Source of the DNA: Armatimonadota bacterium
GTDB taxonomy: Bacteria > Armatimonadota > Hebobacteria > CAIYQO01
Direction of reading: 5' to 3'
DNA length: 64,000 nucleotides
NCBI GenBank assembly: GCA_029553475.1
Contig: JAKPKV010000078.1
Coordinates: 1-64,000 of the forward strand
Shown piece by piece: positions 34,587 to 42,207 of this stretch. Made by a program: the position numbers and the translations under genes. Numbering within the stretch: the stretch's first letter is position 1; each line of letters begins with the position of its first letter. A model generated the notes under the pieces. That model saw only the letters and a list, made by a program, of their open reading frames with translations. It made no database searches and was not told where the DNA came from.

Positions 34587-36149
34587 CTATTCGCCGCCCT
34601 CCGGCAACTTCCTCGCCACCCGCACCGTCCCGAAAATGTGCTCCAGCACCCGCAGCGCGTTCTCCGACAGCGCGCACGCCACCGTCACCGGGATGTCGCG
34701 GCGGCGCGGCGCGCGATACGGGTCCAGGTCGTTGCCGGCGCTCATGCAAAAGCGTTCGATGGTGTAGTCATCGGCGGCACGGATCTCCACGCGGTCGAAA
34801 TCGCAGAGCGTCTCGCGCCGCGGCCAGCAGACGCGGGCGATGCCGTTGTGCACCGATACCGCCTTCGTCTCCCGGCTGTCCAGCACCGCCACCACCTCAC
34901 GCACCTCCGGCGCGAACTGCAGGACCGCGCCGCAGCCGCGGCAGGTGAGCACCCGCGCCCGGCCCGCCAGCCAGGTGCGGTACTCGCGCGGCGTGGGCCG
35001 CAGCAGGCACGGTCGGCACAACATCCGCGGCGCCGCCGCCGCCTGCGCCGCCCAGACACATTGGAAAAGGCTGATGAGCGCGCGCTGCAGCGGGATATCG
35101 AAGCGCGTGGCGGCCAGCAACTCCAGCAGCGGCTTGGTCACCGCCTGCTCTCCCGCCAGCACCAGTGCCGCCAGCGCCGACGGATCACCCGCAAACATCG
35201 CGCGCGCCGCCTCCGCCAACTCCACCTGCCCCAAGCGTTCCAGCGCGTCCAGTGCCGCGCGGCGCACCACCGGCGCCGTATCTCCCACCCGCGCCGCCAC
35301 TTTCCTCACCTCGCGCGCGGCGCCCATCGCCCCCAGCGCCGTGCAGGCGGCCTCGCGCACGGTCGGCATGGGGTCATGCACGCACTTCGCCACCTGCGGC
35401 AGCGCCGCCGTTGTCCGCAGCGCCCCGAGCACCCGGCAGGCCGCCAGCCGCAGTCGCGCATCCTGCCGCGTGGTCCAGCGCAGCAGCACCGGCACCACCA
35501 GCGTCTGCGCCTCCTGCCCCAGCCGGAAGAGCGGTCCGGTATCGCCGGTGCGCAGCAGGTGATCCAGGGCATCGAGCAGCGCCCCCTGCCCCAGCGCGGT
35601 ATAGATCGCCATCCGCACCTCGTAAAATTTCCGCTCCAGCGGCAGGCGTTCCAGCAGTATGTCAACCGCCCGCGGATCGCGCAGGCGGCCCAGCGCGCGG
35701 CAGACGGTCGCGCGCATCCCCCGATCACCCTCCTGCAGCAGGCGCAGCAAGTGCTCGTATGCCCGGACATCGCCCAGCGCCGCCAGTGCCTCGCCGGCGG
35801 CCAGGCGCACGGGCAGCGACCGGTCAGTGCACAGCGCGAGCAGCGGCTCCACCGCCCGCGCGTCGCCCAGGCGGCCCAGCGCCCGCGCCGCCGCTTCCCG
35901 CACGCGCCGGTTGCCTTCACCCAGGCGCCCGACCAGGGGCTCCAGTGCTCGCGCGCCGCCCAGGATCACCAGCGCCGCGCACGCGTCCGCGCGCGTGATA
36001 TGGCTGCTGTGCTTCAGACAGGCCAGCAGCGGACCCCAGGCCCGCAGGTCGCCGGACGTCGCCAGCTGTGCGATCGCCCGCTGCCGCGTCCGGGACTGGC
36101 GGCTGTCCAACTGCCTGATCCATTGCTCCACCCGGCGCACCGGTGGCAT
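34587..36149 (-). CDS. HEAT-repeat protein with C-terminal zinc-ribbon/ERFC module (second paralogue)
   Basis: 520 aa. HEAT-like repeats occupy residues 10-345 ('GDLRAWGPLLACLKHSSHITRADACAALVILGG', 'GDARAVEPLLALCTDRSLPVRLAAGEALAAL'), then 'MLCRPCLLR...VLTCRGCGAVL' makes the zinc ribbon and '...LCDFDRVEIRAADDYTIERFCMSAGNDLDPYR...VTVACALSENALRVLEHIFGTVRV' the module. Its ERFC module is the most divergent at the RYRR position (PRRRD). The start at 36149 lies two bases after the stop of the FGE-like gene, with GGGGGTG before it; the longer upstream frame overlaps that gene and was rejected. Probably a scaffold in the same complex as its paralogue. Confidence 0.82.
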   Translation of the reverse strand: MPPVRRVEQWIRQLDSRQSRTRQRAIAQLATSGDLRAWGPLLACLKHSSHITRADACAALVILGGARALEPLVGRLGEGNRRVREAAARALGRLGDARAVEPLLALCTDRSLPVRLAAGEALAALGDVRAYEHLLRLLQEGDRGMRATVCRALGRLRDPRAVDILLERLPLERKFYEVRMAIYTALGQGALLDALDHLLRTGDTGPLFRLGQEAQTLVVPVLLRWTTRQDARLRLAACRVLGALRTTAALPQVAKCVHDPMPTVREAACTALGAMGAAREVRKVAARVGDTAPVVRRAALDALERLGQVELAEAARAMFAGDPSALAALVLAGEQAVTKPLLELLAATRFDIPLQRALISLFQCVWAAQAAAAPRMLCRPCLLRPTPREYRTWLAGRARVLTCRGCGAVLQFAPEVREVVAVLDSRETKAVSVHNGIARVCWPRRETLCDFDRVEIRAADDYTIERFCMSAGNDLDPYRAPRRRDIPVTVACALSENALRVLEHIFGTVRVARKLPEGGE

Positions 36150-36151
36150 GT

Positions 36152-36772
36152 TCACCCCCGCTTCACCGCGCGGAATCCAAAAAACGGCAGGCGCTCGGCG
36201 GCGCGCATCGGCGTCACCGGCGGACAGGAGAGCGGCTCGCAGATGACCTCGTAGCACGCGGGGCGCGGTTTGCCGTAGCCGGCCCAGCGCGCGCCGTCGC
36301 GCACCCATTCCAGCACGCCCCCCTCCATCAGCGCCAGTTGATGCAGCGGGGCGGGGTTGAGCAGGCGCCGCAGCGTGCCGACCAACTCCCGCGCGGCAGG
36401 CGCGGCCTGCGCCAGCGCGCGATCCAGCTCCGCCTGCCAGGTGTAGCAGGACGAGAGCGCGCAATATCCCCGTCGCCACTCGTCCGCGGTGGGCAGATCG
36501 AAACCCGGCCCCAGCCAGCGCGCGAAGTGCACCGCCTCGTCGGGCAGGATGCCGGTGAGCAGCAGGCGCTCGCGGTCGGCATCCCCCGCCGCGCGATAGG
36601 AGGCGCGCGGATTCACCGCCAGCACGGCGCTGTACCAATCGTCGCCGACCGCGCCCGGCTCGGCCAGGTAGCGCTCAAACTGCACCTTCGAAACCGGCAG
36701 CAGGTGCAGGCGCAGCGCTGTGCCGGGGATCTGCACCAGCGGAAAGCCGGTCCGGTCACAGGAGAACAACAT
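36152..36772 (-). CDS. FGE-sulfatase-fold (formylglycine-generating enzyme-like) domain protein
   Basis: 206 aa. 'LLPVSKVQFERYL', 'LTGILPDEAVHFARWLGPGFDLPTADEWRRGY' and the terminal 'FFGFRAVKR' are the FGE-type order (V.....YP..v.f..wl..rLPTe.EWe....GfR). The family includes true formylglycine synthases and many non-enzymatic relatives in signalling and conflict systems. Several Cys lie in 'PACYEVICEPLSCPP', but I cannot tell whether they form a catalytic pair. It overlaps the end of the vWA gene by 17 bases and is followed two bases later by the HEAT protein. Role in this complex unknown; ligand-binding (as in C-type lectin folds) is a guess. Confidence 0.72.
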   Translation of the reverse strand: MLFSCDRTGFPLVQIPGTALRLHLLPVSKVQFERYLAEPGAVGDDWYSAVLAVNPRASYRAAGDADRERLLLTGILPDEAVHFARWLGPGFDLPTADEWRRGYCALSSCYTWQAELDRALAQAAPAARELVGTLRRLLNPAPLHQLALMEGGVLEWVRDGARWAGYGKPRPACYEVICEPLSCPPVTPMRAAERLPFFGFRAVKRG

Positions 36773-37862
36773 AGCAGCCGCCTCCTTCCACCGGGTGATA
36801 GGGCTGCAGCGGCCCGGCGGCCGCCCAGCGCGCCGCCGCCGGCTGATACGCGTACACGGTGCCGCGCTGCCCCTCGCGTACCACCACGCGGCCGGGCTCG
36901 AGCGGCAAGACGTCGGAGGCGGTCACGCGGAAACGTACCGCATCCTGCCCGGGCTGCAACAGCGCGAATTGCCCGGGCTGCGCCCGCAGCGAGGGATACA
37001 CCGGCGTGCCCAGCAGCGCCGTCCCTTCCGTGCAGGTGAGGACGTCCCAGCGGTGCCGACCACCGCAGGAGGGACAGGAAAAGTCTTCATGGCGCAGCGC
37101 CGCCTGGAAGATCGCCCTCTCCGCTCCGGTCAGGGAACCCTGCCAGGCAAGGCGCTCCGTCGGCGCCGGCTCCGGCTCCAGGGCGATGGCACGCGTCTGG
37201 CCGCTCACCAGCGTGGCCGCCGCCCGCACCGTGCCGCCGGGCGCCGCCAGGAAGCGCAGCGTCGTGCCGAACTCCTCCAGACGCTCGCCGGTGAGCAGGA
37301 AGGCGTCGGCGAGCCGGGCCAGGCGATATCCGGCATTACCCCACCCCAACGGCATGAAGCCGTCGCCGCCGATGCGCACTGCCGCCACCGGATCATGCAC
37401 GCGCTGGAACAGCTCGTTCGGCGACGGATGCGCGACCTCCATGGCATACATCGCTTCGCCCTGCAGCGAGGCGCCCATCGCCACCAGCGTGGTGCGCGCC
37501 AGCAGCGGGGTGTCCGCCCAGTCTTCCAGATCAAAGATCGGTCCGGCGCCGATGATCACGATCGGCGTGTCCGGCTGCGTGTCCAGCGCCGCCGCCACCG
37601 GCGCCAAGATGCTGCCGCGCCCGCGGTTCTCGCGGAACCAGCCGGCGGCCTTCAGCGGGAAATCGCCCGGCGAATACGGCGCGGCGCCGCCCAGAAAATA
37701 CAGGCTGCACGCCACCCGCGCCGGCAGCGCGGTGAGGAGCCCCGTCACCAGCGTCGAAATCGCCGCCTGCGCCGCCTCCGCGCTCTCCGAGGCGTCCAGC
37801 ACCAGCGCCAGGCTGCCGCCCGACGCCAGGCTCAACGTAGCGCTGTACGCTCCGACGTTCAT
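36756..37862 (-). CDS. vWA (MIDAS) domain protein with zinc ribbon
   Basis: 368 aa. The N-terminal vWA domain begins 'SGGSLALVLDASES' with the MIDAS motif DxSxS at Asp23-Ser27 and ends around residue 190. A middle region follows, then 'FSCPSCGGRHRWDVLTC', a single zinc ribbon, and a beta-rich tail ('VRFRVTASDVLPLEPGRVVVREGQRGTVYAY'). vWA proteins are commonly paired with AAA+ ATPases as here. The start ATG shares its A with the stop TGA of the ATPase gene (TGATG), so translation is coupled; a GTG three bases upstream is the alternative start. Together with the AAA+ protein it recalls chaperone-like MoxR/vWA pairings. Confidence 0.8.
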   Translation of the reverse strand: MNVGAYSATLSLASGGSLALVLDASESAEAAQAAISTLVTGLLTALPARVACSLYFLGGAAPYSPGDFPLKAAGWFRENRGRGSILAPVAAALDTQPDTPIVIIGAGPIFDLEDWADTPLLARTTLVAMGASLQGEAMYAMEVAHPSPNELFQRVHDPVAAVRIGGDGFMPLGWGNAGYRLARLADAFLLTGERLEEFGTTLRFLAAPGGTVRAAATLVSGQTRAIALEPEPAPTERLAWQGSLTGAERAIFQAALRHEDFSCPSCGGRHRWDVLTCTEGTALLGTPVYPSLRAQPGQFALLQPGQDAVRFRVTASDVLPLEPGRVVVREGQRGTVYAYQPAAARWAAAGPLQPYHPVEGGGCYVVLL

Positions 37863-39706
37863 CACACCGACGCCCCTTCCCGCACCACCGGTCCGCGCTG
37901 CGGGTCCACGCCCACGGTGAGCTGCACGCGCTCGCGCCCGGAATATTCCACCCGCAACACGGCGCGCGCCAGCGGCAGCATCACCTGCCGTTCCAGCGCG
38001 TTGGAGATGCCGCGCCCGCCGAACTCCGCCATCTTCTCGCCGAAATGCGCCACCAGCCAGGCAATCACCGCGTCATCGAAGGTGAGGCGATGCCCCAGCG
38101 CCCGGTACTTGTCCGCAAAGGTGGCGGTGATCTCGCGCAGGCGCGCGCGGACGATGGCATGCTGCACGTCCGGCAGGTCAATGAAATTGAACGGCACGAT
38201 ATTGCTGCCGATGCGGTTGAGCAGCTCTGGGCGGGAGATCTCCTGGGTGAAGAAGCGCTCCACCGCGGCGATGAAGTGCGCGCCGACCTTCACCCGCCGC
38301 TCATCGGGGGTGAGGCCGCGGTCGGCGCGGATGGCGTCCAGCGCCCGCCGTTCCTCCACCGGATTGCCGCGGCTGTCGGTGGTGCGCGTGCCCAGGTTGG
38401 AGGTGAAGATGATGACCGTCTCCGAGAAGAAGACGGTCTGCCCGCGCCCGTCGGTGAGGCGGCCGTCATCGAGGATCTGCAGGAAGATATCCATGATCTT
38501 CGGGTGCGCCTTCTCCACCTCGTCGAAGAGCACGATGGAGAAGGGGCGCTCGCGCACGGCGTTGGTGAGCATGCCCCCGCGCTCGTAGCCCACGTACCCC
38601 GGCGGCGAGCCGATGAGGCGGGAGACGGTGTGCTCCTCCTTCAGCTCGCTCATGTCGAAGCGGAGGAAGGCTTCTTCCGTGCTGAAGAGGAATTTCGCCA
38701 GCTTCTTCGCCACCAGCGTCTTCCCCACCCCGGTGGGACCGGCGAAATAGAGCACCCCCTTCGGTTTGGAGGCGGTGCCGCTCGCCAGCCCGGTCAGGCC
38801 GGCGCGCGCCAGCGTGAGCATCTCCAGCACGCGCAGAATCGGCTCGTCCTGCCCCTTCACGCCCTCCGTCTCCGTGAACCAGCCCGGCGCGCCGTTCAAC
38901 TGCTCGATGCTGAGGTCCGACCAGTAATCCTGCTGCTCGCCGATGCGGTATTTGTTCACGAGCATGCGCACGTCGCGCTCGCCGATGTCCGCGGCGCCGC
39001 GGATGTCTTCGATGATGTTATCGAGGTCGCGCAGGTAGAGGCCGTCGGTGAGGTTGGCGATGAGCTCGATGTGCGCGAACCCGTCGCCCAGCCGGTGGCG
39101 TAAATACGCTTCGCGGTCCGCCTTATCCGGCGAGGGGATGGCCAGCACGTGCGTCTTCGGCGAGTTGGTGTAGAGCTCGATGGGGATGAGCGTGTCCTGC
39201 AGCGCCACCATCACCAGCCGGTTGTTGGGGGTGATATTCTCCACCACCTTCTCCAGCCACAGCAGCGTCTTCATCTCCTCGTCGGCGTAGGTGCTTTTGT
39301 ACGGCGTCAGCTTGTCGAGGTAATACAGGGTCACGAACAGGTTCTGCTGGGTGGCGCTGAGATCGCGCGCCCAGGCGGCCAGCGTGGTGAGCACGTCCGG
39401 GCGCTTCGTCACCTTCGGCGCCGCCGCCCCGCCCAACTCCGCATCTGCCGGCGCATCGGCGCGCCGCTCCGGTGCCCCTTTCGCCTGCGCCTCCCGCCGC
39501 TCCATCCCCACGGCGTCGTAAAAGACCAGCTCGCCGAACACCAGCCCCCGCTCGCGCAGCGCCCGCGCCTGCGCCCGCAAGAGCTCCGTCAGGTTGTCAT
39601 ACACCACCCCGTTCTCATCAATATACTTATCCCGCACGTTGCCGTGCAGAATGATGACCGGGCGGTCTTCCAAACTCCCGCGCAGGTTTTTAATCCAGAC
39701 GGACAT
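37862..39706 (-). CDS. ClpB-like AAA+ ATPase with degenerate N-terminal AAA-like region
   Basis: 614 aa. Residues 290-590 are a Clp/Hsp100 AAA+ module: Walker A GPTGVGKT (323-330), 'SPPGYVGYERGGML', Walker B LFDEVEKAHP (Asp395-Glu396), 'FTSNLGT' sensor-1, 'PELLNRIG' and 'GGRGISNALERQ' (sensor-2/ClpB_D2-small). Residues 1-260 have the outline of another AAA domain ('RPVIILHGNVRDKYID', 'VENITPNNRLVMVALQDTLIPIELYT') without a P-loop, so only the second domain binds ATP productively. It probably remodels the vWA or GTPase partners. Start after GAGGTAACGGTG; preceded by a 189-base gap with three small GC hairpins; followed directly by the vWA gene. Confidence 0.88.
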   Translation of the reverse strand: MSVWIKNLRGSLEDRPVIILHGNVRDKYIDENGVVYDNLTELLRAQARALRERGLVFGELVFYDAVGMERREAQAKGAPERRADAPADAELGGAAAPKVTKRPDVLTTLAAWARDLSATQQNLFVTLYYLDKLTPYKSTYADEEMKTLLWLEKVVENITPNNRLVMVALQDTLIPIELYTNSPKTHVLAIPSPDKADREAYLRHRLGDGFAHIELIANLTDGLYLRDLDNIIEDIRGAADIGERDVRMLVNKYRIGEQQDYWSDLSIEQLNGAPGWFTETEGVKGQDEPILRVLEMLTLARAGLTGLASGTASKPKGVLYFAGPTGVGKTLVAKKLAKFLFSTEEAFLRFDMSELKEEHTVSRLIGSPPGYVGYERGGMLTNAVRERPFSIVLFDEVEKAHPKIMDIFLQILDDGRLTDGRGQTVFFSETVIIFTSNLGTRTTDSRGNPVEERRALDAIRADRGLTPDERRVKVGAHFIAAVERFFTQEISRPELLNRIGSNIVPFNFIDLPDVQHAIVRARLREITATFADKYRALGHRLTFDDAVIAWLVAHFGEKMAEFGGRGISNALERQVMLPLARAVLRVEYSGRERVQLTVGVDPQRGPVVREGASV

Positions 39707-39895
39707 CACCGTTACCTCATGTTTCTCGCATTTCAACCTGTTCGTTGGTAGTGCGCCACGCAGCAACGCGGAGTGGCGCTATGCCGGCTGCCGCCCCTTC
39801 GGGGCTCATGAGTCATATAACCCTACCTCCCACGGGTTCCGCTCCGCTTCACCCGTGGCTAGCGTCACACGGCCCTTCGGGCCTTCTTCACCTCT
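39707..39895. other. Gap with three GC hairpins inside the system operon
   Basis: Holds CCACGGG/CCCGTGG (with a 14-base loop), a GGCCC-TTC-GGGCC hairpin and GCCCC-TTC-GGGGC, all without T-tracts, and TTCACCTCTTCACC near the upstream stop. It may separate two transcription or processing units of the cluster, between the coiled-coil and ATPase genes. Confidence 0.4.
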
Positions 39896-40837
39896 TCACC
39901 GTTCCATCTGCCGCTGCACCCCCGTCGGTTCGTCCTTCTCCCCGCGCGCCTTCAGCACCGGCAGCGGCTCGCCATTCTCCAGATGAAATGCCGTTTCGAT
40001 GCCGAATTCTTCATCGAGGAACTGCGAAATCTGCTGGAAATCCTGCGGGCATTCGCGATCGGTGAGCCCGGAGTCGGTGCGGATGCCGTCCAGCGCCACG
40101 GTGAAGGCGATCTGGCCGCGGGCGATGGTATCCACCGTCAGCAGGATGTCGCTGCCGCGGTCGCCCTCGCGGGCGTAGCGCGGCGGAGCGGTCTCTTCAA
40201 AGCCCATCTCCGCGCACACCTGGCGCAGCGCTTTCAGCAGGTACAGGCGGTGCTGCTGCTGCGCCTCGCGGGCATCGGCGGCGGCGGTCTTCTCGGTGAG
40301 CTCCGCGCGCAGCGCCTTCAGCAGCGCCTCCAACTCCCCGTAGCGCTCCGTCTCCAGTAGCGCGCGGCCCTGCTTCAGCGCGTCGCGCCAGGCTTTCAGC
40401 TGCCCCTCGCCGTACCAGAGCGTCAGCACCTGCTGGCCAGCCAGCACCTGCCCCTCGGCGGCCGTCAACTCCGTCGCCAACCGCTGCCCCAGGGCATCCG
40501 CTTTCCGGGTGAGCGCCAGCAGCAGCCCTTCGCAGGCCCGCCGCCCGGCTTCCGCGTGTTTCGTCCAGCCGTCCAGCCCGGACAGAATGTCGGCGCGGTC
40601 GGCGTTGACGTTCAGATGCCCGCTCTCCGGCTCCGGCAGGCGCAGCCACGCTTCCACCCGCGCCACTTCAGCGGCAAACGTCGCCTTTAACCCGCCCGAC
40701 GCCCCTTCCAGCGCTTCCTGCACCCGCCCGCGCAGCGCCTCGCTCTCCGCCTGCAGCGCGTTGATGCGCTTGATGCGCTCCAGTTTCTCCGCCCGCTCGC
40801 GCTGGATGCGGTAATCGGTCGTCTTCACCCCGCTCAT
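39896..40837 (-). CDS. Coiled-coil protein of unknown function
   Basis: 313 aa. The first 215 residues are highly charged helical heptads ('RIQRERAEKLERIKRINALQAESEALRGRVQEALEGAS', 'YGELEALLKALRAELTEKTAAADAREAQQQHRLYLLKALRQVCAEMGFEE'), then a small alpha/beta domain ('LTVDTIARGQIAFTVALDGIRTDSG...DFQQISQFLDEEFGIETAFHLENG'). The ATG overlaps the stop of the upstream membrane protein (ATGA), so it is coupled. It looks like a structural linker between the membrane proteins and the ATPase part. I do not recognise the family. Confidence 0.75.
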   Translation of the reverse strand: MSGVKTTDYRIQRERAEKLERIKRINALQAESEALRGRVQEALEGASGGLKATFAAEVARVEAWLRLPEPESGHLNVNADRADILSGLDGWTKHAEAGRRACEGLLLALTRKADALGQRLATELTAAEGQVLAGQQVLTLWYGEGQLKAWRDALKQGRALLETERYGELEALLKALRAELTEKTAAADAREAQQQHRLYLLKALRQVCAEMGFEETAPPRYAREGDRGSDILLTVDTIARGQIAFTVALDGIRTDSGLTDRECPQDFQQISQFLDEEFGIETAFHLENGEPLPVLKARGEKDEPTGVQRQMER

Positions 40838-42207
40838 GCCGTCACTCCTTCCGCCGGCCCGATCGCCACCCGGCCAAACCGGCTCCGCAGAATCCTCAGT
40901 GTATTCTCCGACAAATCGCACGCCGCCGCAACCGTCACCGCCATGCGCCGGTATCGTGATATACGCCTGGCATCGGTATCGTTGCCAACCATGATGCAAA
41001 AACGCTCCACGTCGTAATCCGTGGCGTGGACGATCTCCACGCGGTCACAGTCGAAAAGGCGATTCCAAACCAACCAGTTCACGCGTATCTCTCCCTCCGC
41101 ATCCGCCAGGCGCTCGCTCATACGCGCGTCAATCACCGCCACGACCGGCCGGTAGTCGCGAAACGTCTCGCTCTGCCCGCAGCAGCGGCAGCCGTAATAC
41201 GTCACCGGGCGGCGCCGCGCGACGCGCACGCGATGGGGGGCGGGGTGGCACAGGCATGCGGGACAGAGCACGTCCTCCGTCCGTCCAGCCAGCCGCTCCG
41301 CCGTCTCGCGCCCGATGCAGCGCATGAGCCAGCGCGCCAGCCGGGCGTATTTCCCCGTCGCCGCGGCCCCGGCCAGCGGCTCCATTATCGCCCCACCCCG
41401 CCGCGTCAGATACTGTACGGCGTAGAAACGCTTCTCCCAGCTCCCGCCGAGCAGATCATCCCGCAGCACCTGCTCCAGCGCGGGAGGGATCTGCAGATAG
41501 ATCATCAGGCGCTTTTCCAGCAGCTCCGGCCACGGGCCGGCGGCGTCCGCCGACGCGGCGCACCGCTCGCGCAGCGCGCCTTCCAACATCAGCGGGTCCG
41601 GGCGCCTGGCCCACCAGATGATGGCGCGGTCAACCAGCATCTCCCCCCGGTGCTGCGTGCCGCCCACCCAGCCAAGATAGCCCAGCATGATCAACTGGAG
41701 CAGGACGGCAAAGGCCGTCGCCTGCTGGGGGTCATACCCCATCCGGTGAACCGGCAGCAGCCGGATGAGCAGGACTACACCCCACATGAGGATGCTCGCG
41801 ATGAGCACCGGCCACCACGCCCGCCAGAGATGGCCGAAGCCGCTGCGCATCCAACTCGCCAGCGTAGCCCGGCGGAAGGGGATTGTGCGCCAGACAATGT
41901 AGACCGTGGCGCCGAGAATCCAGAGCGGCAGCACCACGGTAAACACCGGGCCGGCCAGCTCGATCTCCACGCCGGCGCCGGCCACGGCGCTGAAAACCAT
42001 GCCGAGCACGCCGAGGAGCAGCAGCAACAGCAGCATGCCGGTCGCCCCGGCCCCCACCCCGGCCATGATACTCAATCCGAGCGCCGTCACCACCATCCGC
42101 CGCCCGGGATGCATCGCCTGGATGAACGGGAACAGCCGCCGCGCCAGCTCCTCATCCTCGCAGTGCGCCCACTCGCCCAGGATCACCTCCCGCGGATCAG
42201 GCGCCAT
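40834..42207 (-). CDS. Four-helix membrane protein with C-terminal zinc-ribbon/ERFC module
   Basis: 457 aa. Hydrophobic segments at about residues 30-70, 75-100, 118-137 and 155-180 ('LGLSIMAGVGAGATGMLLLLLLLGVLGM', 'PVFTVVLPLWILGATVYIVW', 'WWPVLIASILMWGVVLLIRLL', 'AFAVLLQLIMLGYLGWVGG'). A soluble helical region follows, then 'DVLCPACLC...YYGCRCCGQS', the zinc ribbon, and '...LFDCDRVEIVHATDYDVERFCIMVGNDTDARRISRYRRMAVTVAAACDLSENTLRILRSRFGRV'. The start is taken after GGGGGTGCGAG (11-base overlap with the upstream gene); an upstream ATG at 42225 is the alternative. The module is cytosolic by the positive-inside rule. It is a paralogue of the next gene upstream. Confidence 0.83.
   Translation of the reverse strand: MAPDPREVILGEWAHCEDEELARRLFPFIQAMHPGRRMVVTALGLSIMAGVGAGATGMLLLLLLLGVLGMVFSAVAGAGVEIELAGPVFTVVLPLWILGATVYIVWRTIPFRRATLASWMRSGFGHLWRAWWPVLIASILMWGVVLLIRLLPVHRMGYDPQQATAFAVLLQLIMLGYLGWVGGTQHRGEMLVDRAIIWWARRPDPLMLEGALRERCAASADAAGPWPELLEKRLMIYLQIPPALEQVLRDDLLGGSWEKRFYAVQYLTRRGGAIMEPLAGAAATGKYARLARWLMRCIGRETAERLAGRTEDVLCPACLCHPAPHRVRVARRRPVTYYGCRCCGQSETFRDYRPVVAVIDARMSERLADAEGEIRVNWLVWNRLFDCDRVEIVHATDYDVERFCIMVGNDTDARRISRYRRMAVTVAAACDLSENTLRILRSRFGRVAIGPAEGVTA

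Noticed and set aside
33306-36254. 982-codon plus-strand open frame across the HEAT genes
   Set aside because: Ala/Arg/Ser-rich translation created by the repeated HEAT codons on the other strand; the HEAT frames have clear repeats, zinc ribbons and conserved C-terminal modules.
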